In this document: positions 49,105-59,037 of the stretch, one piece after another | Position numbering within the stretch: position 1 is the stretch's first letter | How the letters are laid out: each line of letters opens with the position of its first letter | NCBI RefSeq assembly: GCF_032248695.1 | Contig: NZ_JAVHXC010000001.1 | Span: 496,001 to 560,000, forward strand | Direction of reading: 5' to 3' | Source: Dietzia sp032248695 | Lineage (GTDB): Bacteria > Actinomycetota > Actinomycetes > Mycobacteriales > Mycobacteriaceae | DNA length: 64,000 nt | The notes under the pieces: model-generated | What the model was told of the DNA's origin: nothing | Seen by the model: the letters and a program-made list of their open reading frames with translations, nothing else | Database searches by the model: none | Program-made: the position numbers and the translations under genes

Positions 49105-51014
49105 CCGATCCTCCTCCAGGTGGGTGCGGTGTCGAACAGGTCGGTGACGGACCGCGGTCGTCGGTCGGCGTCCCCGTCCGGCCCGGCGGGCGCGGTGCCC
49201 GGGCCACCGTGGTCCACCCCATCGGTGGCCAGCAGCACTGTTGGCCGCACCAGCGGGACGCGCAGGGCGAGCTCGGCGACGCGCTCCCCCGCGGCGACCA
49301 GGTCGGGTTCGGGGGCCGGTCCGCCCGGGGACGCCCCGTCGGGGACGCCGAGGGCGCGGTCGAGCGCGGGATCGCAGATCCCGGCGACGTCGGAGGCGCG
49401 GGCGGCGGCGTCCCGGCCGATCGTGCGGGGCGGGGTGGTCGGGGTGGTGGTGGGCGTGCCGGAGCCCGTGCTGGTGCCGGTGCCGGTGGCGTGCCGCTGC
49501 GGGTTCTGTCCGGTGTCCGGCTCCGGCGGCGACAGGCTGGTCACGGTCGTGCGGGGCCGCGCCGGGGGCGTGGTCGTCGACTCGGACCCGGTGGCGGTGG
49601 CCGACGTGCCCGGGGCCGGGCGGGTCCGGGCGGTGTCGCAGGCGAAGCGGGACAGCGCGGCGACCTCTGGGGGCCCGTCGGTGCGCTGCCACCCCACCAC
49701 GGCGTCGACGAGGCCGTGGGGCAGGGCGTCGGCGTGGAGATCGGTGTGGTCGAGCTCCCAGACCCGGGCCCCGATCCCGGCTCCGCGGAGCTGGTCGGCG
49801 AGTGTGTAGGCGGCGGTCACGGCGCGGTCGTCGGTGGCCTCGACCCCGATCGTGAGGGACAGCGGGGTCCCGTCCCGCTGCCAGCGCGGACCGCGTCGGG
49901 TGAACCCGGCGTCAGTGAGGGTGCGGGCGGTGAGCGCGGGATCGGCGGTCGGGGCGGCGGCGGACCCGTCCGGGAAGGGGAAGGAGGTCGCGGCGGGACC
50001 CGACTCACCCGTGACGATCCGGCCGACCACCCGCGGGTCGAGCGCCGCCGCGGCGGCGCGGCGGATCTCGGGGTCGGCCACGGCGGGGGCCACGGAGTTG
50101 AACGCGAGCTCGAGTTGCGCGGTGGCGTCGAGGGTGGTGCCGGAGACCCCGGGAACGGTGGCGGCGACGTCGGTGGCGACGGGCGTGGCGGAGACCAGCG
50201 CCATCGCCCCGGGCCCGTCGCGCAGGGCGGCGCCGAGCTGGCCGGGCCCGGTGGCCCGCCGCACGACGATCTGCTCGATCTCCGGCGCCGTGGCCCAGTA
50301 GCGGTCGTTGCGGACGAGCTCGATCTCACCGCGGCCGATGTCCGCCGTGCGGATCATGAACGGCCCGGCGCTCATGACGGGCAGTCGTTCCATCGACCCC
50401 TGGAAACCGTCGGGCGCGCCCTTGAGGATGTGCGCGGGGAGCATGTGCTGGAACAGCGAGCGCCAGTGTGTGGGGACGGTGTCGAAGACGATGTCGACGA
50501 CCTTGCCGCCGGCGCCGGAGCGGACGTCGACGATCCGTTCGTACCCGGCGGGGTCGACGACCCCCGGTTCGCTGATCATCTGCCGCCACAGGTACTCGAA
50601 GTCCTCGGCCGCGACGGGCACGCCGTCGGACCACTGGGCCTGCTGGTCGATGGTGTACCTGATGGTCTCCGGCGACCCCGGCAGGGGGCCGGCGGAGCGG
50701 AGCAGGTCGCGGTTGAGGACCGGGTCACCGTCGGGGCCGGGGACGAACGCGCTGGGCAGGACGAGCGAGGCGACGAGGTCGGTGTCCACGCCCTGGTCGC
50801 CGAGGAGGTGGGGGTTGAACCCCTCCTCGAGGCGGTCCACCGCCAGGAGGACCCCGCCGTCGGTGAGGGTGACGGCGGTGCCGTCGGTGCGCTCGTCGCC
50901 CACGACCGTGGGGGGCGGCGGGTCGGCGACACACCCGGTGACGACGACGAGGGCGAGCGCGGCGCCCAGTACGGCGGATGCCCGCCGGCGCGCGAACGCC
51001 CCCGTCGTCGTCAC
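49101..51014 (-). CDS. lpqW: LpqW-like lipoprotein (SBP_bac_5 fold)
   Basis: A 637-residue lipoprotein with lipobox VTGC (Cys28) and the fold of family-5 oligopeptide-binding proteins (ITIDQQAQWSDG-type strands, PVMSAGPFMI). It matches mycobacterial LpqW (Rv1166), a non-transport member that controls the branch between phosphatidylinositol mannosides and lipoarabinomannan. A Ser/Thr/Pro/Gly-rich linker at about 455-530 separates the lobes; I would check whether it is lineage-specific. GTG 51014 follows 12 bases after the typA stop, so typA may lead the operon. Confidence 0.88.
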   Translation of the reverse strand: MTTTGAFARRRASAVLGAALALVVVTGCVADPPPPTVVGDERTDGTAVTLTDGGVLLAVDRLEEGFNPHLLGDQGVDTDLVASLVLPSAFVPGPDGDPVLNRDLLRSAGPLPGSPETIRYTIDQQAQWSDGVPVAAEDFEYLWRQMISEPGVVDPAGYERIVDVRSGAGGKVVDIVFDTVPTHWRSLFQHMLPAHILKGAPDGFQGSMERLPVMSAGPFMIRTADIGRGEIELVRNDRYWATAPEIEQIVVRRATGPGQLGAALRDGPGAMALVSATPVATDVAATVPGVSGTTLDATAQLELAFNSVAPAVADPEIRRAAAAALDPRVVGRIVTGESGPAATSFPFPDGSAAAPTADPALTARTLTDAGFTRRGPRWQRDGTPLSLTIGVEATDDRAVTAAYTLADQLRGAGIGARVWELDHTDLHADALPHGLVDAVVGWQRTDGPPEVAALSRFACDTARTRPAPGTSATATGSESTTTPPARPRTTVTSLSPPEPDTGQNPQRHATGTGTSTGSGTPTTTPTTPPRTIGRDAAARASDVAGICDPALDRALGVPDGASPGGPAPEPDLVAAGERVAELALRVPLVRPTVLLATDGVDHGGPGTAPAGPDGDADRRPRSVTDLFDTAPTWRRIG

Positions 51015-51026
51015 CTTCTCACCCCG

Positions 51027-52949
<1,923 letters not shown>

Positions 52950-53293
52950 ACGCTGGGTTCTCCCTCGGAGGCTTACGGCGCCGAGGCGGCTGATGTCACC
53001 GCCGGGGCGCGTGGCGTGGGAATCGGCGGGGTCTCCCGCGTGATCCACAAGCGCGTCCGGTCGAGCGCGCGTTGCGTGACCACATTACCCGCTGATGGGC
53101 GCGGAACCCCTATCCCGAACCCCACGGCCGCCACCGCTACCTGCGTTGTTATTTACATCACGTACAACTTCTGTAACATCAGCCCCAGCCGACTCGCGCT
53201 GCCGAGTCCGCCCGTCCCCGATACGGGGGCACTGTGAGATTATCGAGCGGTCGCCCGGTCGGCCGCCGACCGGTCCGCCCACCCCGCCGAAGA
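52950..53293. promoter_or_regulatory. 344-bp divergent intergenic region, typA / Rv1157c-like gene
   Basis: This is the largest non-coding stretch. The left 170 bp is GC-rich and should hold the typA promoter and leader; I see no certain box. The right part has a 33-bp AT-rich island (53148-53180) with a good rightward promoter. No small ORF with a ribosome-binding site was found. Confidence 0.7.
53152..53179 (+). promoter_or_regulatory. Sigma-70-type promoter for the secreted Rv1157c-like gene
   Basis: TTTACA at 53152-53157 and TAACAT at 53174-53179 with a 16-bp spacer form the clearest -35/-10 pair in the window. Inverted half-sites GTTGT (53146-53150) and ACAAC (53164-53168) overlap it and could be an operator. 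Transcription would start near 53186, giving a leader of about 110-120 nt. Confidence 0.6.
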
Positions 53294-53986
53294 ATGGACT
53301 CGCCAGTGACCCGCCACTCGCTCAGGACCTCGTTCCGGACCCTCGGCCTCGGCGCCGCCACCGCCGTCGTGGTGGGACTCGCCGCGCCCGCCACCGCCGG
53401 CGCCCAGTCCCTGGACGAGCTGGGTCGCCCGACCGAGCCAGTCCTCCAGGCGATCGAGAAGGTCGCGGCTCAGCAGTGGATCCCGGAGGAGACCCGGGGC
53501 ACCATCGCGCGTCTCGTCGGCTTCTTCCGCGGCACCGGCGAGCCCGGCACGCCGCTGCCCGAGAACGGCCCGGTCATCGCGCAGTTCGCCTACCCGACGA
53601 TCATGCAACAGTGCATCGGTGGGGAGCAGACCGCCGTGGGCGCGGCCACCGCGGTCCCCGGCCCCGCGGACCTCCCGCTGCCCGGTATCGCACCCGGCCA
53701 CCTCGGCTTCATCTTCACCGCCCTCGGCACCGAGGGCGTCGCCGCCCAGCAGGCCCAGCCCATGACCGTCGACTGGTTCAACGTCAGCAACGGGCGGCGC
53801 GGCACCACGGTCCTGGGCTACAACGGCATCAACGAGGGCGGGCCGGCCACGGTCAACGGGGTCGCCGACACCGGCCCGGGTCAGGTGCTCATGCTGCTGC
53901 AGGGCGGGGTCACCACGAACCTCGAGAACGGCGGGACCGCCAACTGCGTGGCCTTCCCCACCGTGGGGACCGCGTTCGTCCCGTGA
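53294..53986 (+). CDS. Secreted Rv1157c-family protein
   Basis: A 230-residue exported protein with a signal peptide (about 18-38) and a likely cleavage after TAGAQS. The mature part contains YPTIMQQCIGGEQTAVGAA, MTVDWFNVSNGRRGTT and two Cys residues that may form a disulfide. From memory it resembles the mycobacterial Rv1157c family of unknown function, and the position fits. The start is ATG 53294 or GTG 53306; upstream GTG 53234 is less likely. It is coupled to cobB by GTGA. Confidence 0.7.
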   Translation: MDSPVTRHSLRTSFRTLGLGAATAVVVGLAAPATAGAQSLDELGRPTEPVLQAIEKVAAQQWIPEETRGTIARLVGFFRGTGEPGTPLPENGPVIAQFAYPTIMQQCIGGEQTAVGAATAVPGPADLPLPGIAPGHLGFIFTALGTEGVAAQQAQPMTVDWFNVSNGRRGTTVLGYNGINEGGPATVNGVADTGPGQVLMLLQGGVTTNLENGGTANCVAFPTVGTAFVP

Positions 53987-54765
53987 CCGGCGGGGGCCGG
54001 GAGTCGGGGCGGTCCGCCCGCGACCCCGACCGGACTCTGACCGAGGCCCGGCTCGCCCTCGCGGGCGACGGGCCTCTGGTCGTCCTCACCGGCGCCGGCA
54101 TGAGTGCCGAGAGCGGTGTCCCCACGTTCCGCGACGCCCAGACCGGCCTGTGGGAGCGATACGATCCCACGGCCCTGGCGACACCGGAGGCCTGGGCCCG
54201 CGACCGCGACACCGTCTGGGCCTGGTACCGCTGGCGGGAGCACCTCGTCTCCGGGGCACGGCCCAACGCCGGCCATCTCGCGGTGGCCCGCACGCAGGCC
54301 CGCCGTGAGGTCACCGTGGTCACCCAGAACGTCGACGACCTCCACGAACGCGCCGGTTCCGAGCGTGTCCACCACGTCCACGGGAGCCTGTTCGCCCACC
54401 GGTGCGACACCTGCGGGTCGCCGATGGACGTGGGCGCGCCCCCCGCCGACCCGGTAGACCGCATGACCCCACCGTCCTGCGAACGGTGTGGCGGGCGGGC
54501 CCGTCCCGGCGTCGTGTGGTTCGGCGAGCTGCTCCCCCGCGCCCCCTGGGAGGCCGCCGTCGACGCGGTCACCTCCGCCGCGGCGGTGCTCGTCGTGGGG
54601 ACCTCCGGGCTGGTCCATCCCGCGGCCTCGCTCCCCGGCCTGGCGGCGGACGCCGGGCTCCCGGTGGTCGAGGTCAACCCCGGCCCCTCGGGCCTCGGCC
54701 CCGAGGTGAGCGTCCACGTGCGCTCCACGGCCGGCGACGCCCTCCCGGCGCTGCTCGACGCCTGA
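53983..54765 (+). CDS. cobB: NAD-dependent protein deacylase, sirtuin CobB
   Basis: A 260-residue Sir2-family enzyme. GAGMSAESGVPTFRDA binds NAD+, TQNVDDLHERAG precedes the catalytic His in HHVHGSLF, and CDTC plus CERC form the zinc site, followed by RPGVVWFGELLP. It removes acetyl or other acyl groups from lysines, for example on acetyl-CoA synthetase. It resembles M. tuberculosis Rv1151c. GTG 53983 overlaps the stop of the secreted-protein gene. Confidence 0.93.
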   Translation: MTGGGRESGRSARDPDRTLTEARLALAGDGPLVVLTGAGMSAESGVPTFRDAQTGLWERYDPTALATPEAWARDRDTVWAWYRWREHLVSGARPNAGHLAVARTQARREVTVVTQNVDDLHERAGSERVHHVHGSLFAHRCDTCGSPMDVGAPPADPVDRMTPPSCERCGGRARPGVVWFGELLPRAPWEAAVDAVTSAAAVLVVGTSGLVHPAASLPGLAADAGLPVVEVNPGPSGLGPEVSVHVRSTAGDALPALLDA

Positions 54766-54884
54766 CCGCCGGATCGGCCCCGGATACCCGCCCCGGAGCG
54801 GCGGCGATCGCGCTAGGTTGACCGGACCGGGACCTCACCCCCGAGGCCGCGGTTCTCCACCCCGCAGAGGCCAGGAGGTCAGCC

Positions 54885-55682
54885 GTGTCCGATCCGTCAA
54901 CCGCCGCCCCGCCCGCGGACGCCGAGGCCACACCGCCCCCCGCGCCCCGGGTCTCCTCCGTCATCGCCGCCGAACTGATCGGGACGTTCTGGCTCGTCCT
55001 CGGCGGGTGCGGCACCGCCGTGTTCGCGGCGGTGCAGGTCGCCACCGCCGACACCGGTGACGTCCCCGTCGGGGTCGGTTACCTCGGCGTGTCACTCGCG
55101 TTCGGCCTGACCGTCCTCACCGGCGCGTACGCGTTCGGCCACATCTCGGGCGGGCACTTCAACCCGGCCGTGACCGTGGGCGCCGCGATCGCCGGACGCC
55201 TTCCCTGGTCCGCGACACCAGTCTACGTCGTCAGCCAGGTCGTCGGCGGCCTGGCCGCGGGCGCGGTGATCCTCCTGGTCGCGTCGGGGAAGGACGGGTT
55301 CGAGGCCACCGGGCACATGGCCGCCAACGGCTTCGGGGCCCATTCGCCGGACGGTTACAGCCTGCTCTCGGCCCTGATCATCGAGGTCGTCCTCACCGCG
55401 GTGTTCGTGTGGGTCATCCTCGGTTCCACCGATCGCCGGGCCCCGGCCGGGGTCGCGCCCGCGGCGATCGGCCTGACCCTCACCCTGATCCACCTGATCT
55501 CGATTCCCGTGACCAACACCTCGGTGAACCCGGCCCGCTCCACGGCCGTCGCGTTCTTCAACGGGGACGGCGCCCCCGGCCAGCTGTGGCTGTTCTGGGT
55601 GGCGCCGATCGCGGGCGCCCTCCTCGCCGGAGCCCTCTACGGTCCGTTGTTCGGCGAACGCCCCCGGCGCGTGTCGCACTGA
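54885..55682 (+). CDS. aqpZ: Aquaporin Z-type water channel
   Basis: A 265-residue major intrinsic protein with six helices and two half-helices bearing HFNPAVT and SVNPARS. The second loop has Asn-Thr-Ser-Val and a following Arg, the aquaporin rather than glyceroporin pattern. It conducts water during osmotic change. GTG 54885 has a textbook AGGAGG at 6 nt. A TAGGTT hexamer at 54811-54816 may be its promoter. A strong hairpin follows the stop codon. Confidence 0.93.
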   Translation: MSDPSTAAPPADAEATPPPAPRVSSVIAAELIGTFWLVLGGCGTAVFAAVQVATADTGDVPVGVGYLGVSLAFGLTVLTGAYAFGHISGGHFNPAVTVGAAIAGRLPWSATPVYVVSQVVGGLAAGAVILLVASGKDGFEATGHMAANGFGAHSPDGYSLLSALIIEVVLTAVFVWVILGSTDRRAPAGVAPAAIGLTLTLIHLISIPVTNTSVNPARSTAVAFFNGDGAPGQLWLFWVAPIAGALLAGALYGPLFGERPRRVSH

Positions 55683-55686
55683 CGGC

Positions 55687-55720
55687 GGCGGCCGCCGGGG
55701 AGTCTTCCCCGGCGGCCGCC
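55687..55720. terminator. Bidirectional terminator between aqpZ and the His/Asp-rich gene
   Basis: A perfect 15-bp GC-rich stem (55687-55701 with 55706-55720) and a 4-nt GTCT loop lie between convergent stops. Confidence 0.8.
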
Positions 55721-55733
55721 CTCCGCGTGCGCT

Positions 55734-56447
55734 CTACCGACGCGGCTCGTCCGGACGACCGTGCTCGCGCAGCCCGTCCGTGACACCGCGCCCGCGGCCC
55801 GCGTCCGCACCGCCCGGGCCGGTCGTCCCCGGATCGGCGACGCCCCCGGGTGCCGCGAGCCCCGCCGCGTCGTCCGGGGTCGCATGGCGACCGAGCGTGC
55901 CCTCCCCGCCGGGCCGGCCCGGGGTCGCATCGTCCGCCGCCGCGTGACGGCCACGGTCCGCGGTGTCAGCCGGACCCGCGGCGACGTGGTCGCGACCGCC
56001 GTCTCGACCGTGGTCGTGACCGTGGTCGTGCCCGTGGTCGTGGCCGTGTCCGCGCTCGCCCCGGTGTCCGCTGTCGTCCCGGCGATCCCGCCCCTGCTCA
56101 TCTGCGCGGTGCCGCGGGTCGAGCTTCTCGGCGGTCTGCTCCATCCGCTTCACGTCACGGTGCTGCTCGTCCAGTGTGCGGCGCTGCTCGTCGGCCTCGG
56201 CGCGCAGCCTGTCGGCCTCCGCCGCCTTCGCCCTGGCCTCCTGCTCGGCCGCGCCCGCACGGTGCTCCTGCTCGCGGGCCGCCGCGTGTTGACGCTCGAG
56301 ACGCTGTTCGCGCTCGCGGGCCTCGGCACGGAGCTCCGCCGCCTCGGTCAGTTTCCTCCGGTTGTTGTTCCTCACCGCCAGGGCGATGAGCGCGATCACG
56401 ACGATCAGCGCGACCACTCCGATGACGATCCAGATGATCGGGTCCAC
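55734..56447 (-). CDS. Membrane-anchored coiled-coil protein with His/Asp-rich repeat
   Basis: A 237-residue protein of unknown function. One N-terminal transmembrane helix (about 4-24) is followed by a charged coiled coil (about 30-110, Glu/Arg/Ala-rich). Next is a HGHDHGHDHGHDHGRD stretch near residue 132-147, then a low-complexity tail. The His/Asp run could bind Zn, Ni or Cu. No metal operon is adjacent, so a scaffold or metal-buffer role is only a guess. GTG 56447 has GGGAGG 6 nt upstream. Confidence 0.7.
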   Translation of the reverse strand: MDPIIWIVIGVVALIVVIALIALAVRNNNRRKLTEAAELRAEAREREQRLERQHAAAREQEHRAGAAEQEARAKAAEADRLRAEADEQRRTLDEQHRDVKRMEQTAEKLDPRHRADEQGRDRRDDSGHRGERGHGHDHGHDHGHDHGRDGGRDHVAAGPADTADRGRHAAADDATPGRPGGEGTLGRHATPDDAAGLAAPGGVADPGTTGPGGADAGRGRGVTDGLREHGRPDEPRR

Positions 56448-56550
56448 GGCTGCCTCCCTCGGTACGGGGTCGGATGAACCTGGAACGTAACCCCGGCCGG
56501 AGGGCATCACCACCGGAGCGCGGTCGGCGGACACCGCCCCGGGTGCGGGC

Positions 56551-57537
56551 TCAGGACAGCGCGGGCACGACCTCCCGCTCGAACAGCTCGAGTCCCGAGG
56601 TGTCGGTGGCGATCTCCGGGAAGTAGAAGATGCCGTAGCCCATACCCAGCTTCTCCAGCGCGGTGAGCTTCTCGACGATCTGCTCCGGCGTGCCGACCCC
56701 GGGCAGTCCGCGGTACGCACCGAGCTGGCGGTCCGCCTCCTCGGCACCCACGTGGCGCGACATGCGGTCGCGCAGGAACTCCAGCCGGTCGGCGACCTCC
56801 CGCTCGGTCTCGCCGATGGCCACGTTGTAGTTGGCCGTCATCGTGATCTCCGCGGGATCGCGGCCGAGGTCCGCGCAGTGTCCGCGCAGCACATCCGCCT
56901 TGTGCGCGAACCCCTCAGGCGTGCCGTCGAAGTTGGTGTAGTCGGCGAAGCGGGCGGCGGTCCGCAGCGTCTTGCGCTCCCCGCCGCCGGCGATCCACAT
57001 CGGGATCCCGCCCGGCTGCAGCGGCCGCGGCTGCACGACCGCCCCGTCCACCCGGTAGTGCTCACCGTCGAGGGAGACGACACCGTCCGCCCAGGCCCCG
57101 CGCATGATCCGCACGCCCTCGTCGAGCATCGCCAGGCGGTCGCCGGCGGAGGGGAACCCGTAGCCGTACGCGCGCCACTCGTGCTCGTACCACCCCGCCC
57201 CGATCCCCATCTCCACGCGACCACCGGAGATGTGGTCGACGGTCGCGGCGATCTTCGCGAGCAGCGCCGGGTTGCGGTACCCGAGACACGTGCACATCTG
57301 GCCGAGACGCACACGCGTGGTCACCGCCCCCAGCGCCGACATCAGACTCCACGCCTCGTGCGTCGCCTCGGTGGTGGTCAACGGCGCGGAGTGCATGTGG
57401 TCGTAGACCCACACCGACTCCCACGGTCCGGCATCGGCGCGGGCGGCCAGGTCGGAGATCACCGGCCAGTGACGGGCGGCCGGCACGTCGACCAGATCGA
57501 GACGCCAACCCTGGGGCAGGAAGAGACCGAATCGCAT
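56551..57537 (-). CDS. LLM-class F420-dependent oxidoreductase
   Basis: A 328-residue bacterial luciferase-like monooxygenase fold enzyme. It has MRFGLFLPQGW, WVYDHMHS, LGQMCTCLGYRNPALLAK and GRVEMGIGAGWYEHEW, the pattern of F420-dependent TIGR03560/Rv-type oxidoreductases. FMN use cannot be excluded, but fbiC in the same region shows F420 is made. The substrate is unknown. ATG 57537 is 6 nt after TACGCT, suggesting a leaderless mRNA. It lies 78 bp after the second glgC-like gene. Confidence 0.85.
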   Translation of the reverse strand: MRFGLFLPQGWRLDLVDVPAARHWPVISDLAARADAGPWESVWVYDHMHSAPLTTTEATHEAWSLMSALGAVTTRVRLGQMCTCLGYRNPALLAKIAATVDHISGGRVEMGIGAGWYEHEWRAYGYGFPSAGDRLAMLDEGVRIMRGAWADGVVSLDGEHYRVDGAVVQPRPLQPGGIPMWIAGGGERKTLRTAARFADYTNFDGTPEGFAHKADVLRGHCADLGRDPAEITMTANYNVAIGETEREVADRLEFLRDRMSRHVGAEEADRQLGAYRGLPGVGTPEQIVEKLTALEKLGMGYGIFYFPEIATDTSGLELFEREVVPALS

Positions 57538-57543
57538 GGCACG

Positions 57544-57549
57544 AGCGTA
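57544..57549 (-). promoter_or_regulatory. -10 element of a likely leaderless promoter (LLM oxidoreductase)
   Basis: TACGCT on the minus strand ends 6 nt before the ATG at 57537, with no ribosome-binding site. Confidence 0.5.
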
Positions 57550-57615
57550 GCGCCGGCGCCGCATCACCGGCGGGATCGCGCCGGGCCGGCTCCGCCCCCA
57601 CGGCCCCGGCCCACG

Positions 57616-58851
57616 TCAGACGCGCGGGTCCTCGTCGTCGTCGGGTGGGTCGAGCTCCCCCGCCGGGAGGGTGAACCCGGACGGCCGCGGCCAGTCCGGG
57701 GCCGTGCCCAGCAATGCCACGCGCACCGACGACTCCTCGGCGCCGGGCTGGTGCTCGCCGATCCGCGCGTCCGCCGGGACCTCCACCCCGGCGTCGATCA
57801 CCGCCGTGTCGACCCGCGCCCCGGCCCGCACCACGGCACCGGGGAGCACCACGCTGTCGCGCACCCGGGCCCCCTCCTCGACGACGGCGCCCGGCCCGAT
57901 CACCGAGTGCTCCACCGCACCGTCCACCACGGCGCCGTGCCCCAGCAGGGACCGCGAGACCCGCGCCTCCGGGCCCGTCCTGGCCGGGCCGCTGTACGCC
58001 GACGCCGTCCGCAGCGACCAGCCCGGCACGTCGAGCTCGTGGACCGGCGGGTCCCCGATCAGGTCCATGTGCCCCGCCCAGTACGACGCGACGGTCCCCA
58101 CGTCCCGCCAGTACTCCTCGTGCCGCCACTCCCGCGCGTGCCCGGCCGACACCATGGCCGGGAGGACGTTGTCCCCGATATCGCCCATGTCGCCGTCCCC
58201 GCCGGCGGCCTCGACGTCGGCGTGGGCCTGTTCCAGGTGGCGGATCAGCGCAGCGGTGTTGAACGCGAAGATCTCCGCGCAGATCAGGTCGCCGTCGGGA
58301 TCCTCGGGCTTGTAGGCGTAGTCGGTGACCGCTCCGGCCTCGTCCACGCGGACCACGCCGTAGCGTCCCGCGTCCTCCGGCGCCACGCGCGTCGTCACCA
58401 TCGTGACCTCCGCGAACGACGCCAGATGGTCCCGGACCAGGCGGTCGTAGTCGAGCCGGTACACCGCGTCAGCACTCACCACGACCGTCACCTCCGGCGC
58501 GGCCTCGCGCAGGGGCTCGACCTGCTTCCACAACGCGTCCGCCGTGCCGGAGTGGAACCCGTCGCGGCCCGTGCCCTGCGAGGGGTGCAGCACCAACAGG
58601 CCCCCGTCCAGCCGGTCGAGGTCCCACGGGCGCCCACTGCGCAGATGAGAACCCAGTGACACCGGATGGAACTGCTGGACCACCCAGACGTCTCTCAGGC
58701 CGGAGTTGGCCGCGTTGCTCAGGGAGAAGTCGATGAGCTGGTACCCGCCGCCGTACGGCACGGCGGGCTTGGCCCTGTCCCGGGTGAGTGCGCGGAGACG
58801 GGACCCCGCCCCGCCTGCGAGGACGATCGTGACCACGGACAGCGGCGCCAT
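57616..58851 (-). CDS. Second glucose-1-phosphate adenylyltransferase-like protein
   Basis: A 411-residue paralogue of GlgC. GGAGSRLRALT with AKPAVPYGG and SADAVYRLDY are present; the WVEKP motif of the first copy is AYKP here, keeping the lysine but losing the acidic residue. The C-terminus is a hexapeptide beta-helix. It may be an ADP-glucose pyrophosphorylase with altered regulation or use another sugar-1-phosphate. ATG 58851 has a GGAGAGGAG ribosome-binding site. M. tuberculosis has one GlgC, so this copy is an extra relative to that genome. Confidence 0.85.
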   Translation of the reverse strand: MAPLSVVTIVLAGGAGSRLRALTRDRAKPAVPYGGGYQLIDFSLSNAANSGLRDVWVVQQFHPVSLGSHLRSGRPWDLDRLDGGLLVLHPSQGTGRDGFHSGTADALWKQVEPLREAAPEVTVVVSADAVYRLDYDRLVRDHLASFAEVTMVTTRVAPEDAGRYGVVRVDEAGAVTDYAYKPEDPDGDLICAEIFAFNTAALIRHLEQAHADVEAAGGDGDMGDIGDNVLPAMVSAGHAREWRHEEYWRDVGTVASYWAGHMDLIGDPPVHELDVPGWSLRTASAYSGPARTGPEARVSRSLLGHGAVVDGAVEHSVIGPGAVVEEGARVRDSVVLPGAVVRAGARVDTAVIDAGVEVPADARIGEHQPGAEESSVRVALLGTAPDWPRPSGFTLPAGELDPPDDDEDPRV

Positions 58852-58900
58852 GACGAGGACTCCTCTCCTGCACCGTCTCTGACGGCGCGTCGGTGCGCCC

Positions 58901-58906
58901 ACTCTA
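58901..58906 (-). promoter_or_regulatory. Possible -10 element of the second glgC-like gene
   Basis: TAGAGT on the minus strand lies about 50 nt before the ATG at 58851, so the mRNA would carry a short leader including GGAGAGGAG. Confidence 0.3.
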
Positions 58907-58962
58907 GTGCCGACGGGCGCGGTGGATCCGCCACCCACCCGGGTTTGCCGGTCAGCCGGGGC

Positions 58963-58981
58963 TTAGGTTAGGTTTGGCTAA
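58963..58981 (+). promoter_or_regulatory. IdeR/DtxR-type iron box upstream of siderophore ABC operon
   Basis: The 19-mer TTAGGTTAGGTTTGGCTAA matches the DtxR/IdeR consensus TTAGGTTAGGCTAACCTAA at 15 of 19 positions, including the first ten and the last four. It lies 56 bp before the binding-protein ATG, where a repressor would block transcription under iron-replete conditions. Confidence 0.8.
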
Positions 58982-59037
58982 GCGGCGCTCGTCACACGGC
59001 GGGGCGACCCTTCCAGTCACGTTGAAGCAAGGGAATC

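Noticed and set aside
55990..56100. Short repeats in the His/Asp-rich gene as a possible CRISPR or iteron set
   Set aside because: The periodicity is that of His-Asp-His-Gly codons in a clear reading frame; no spacers.
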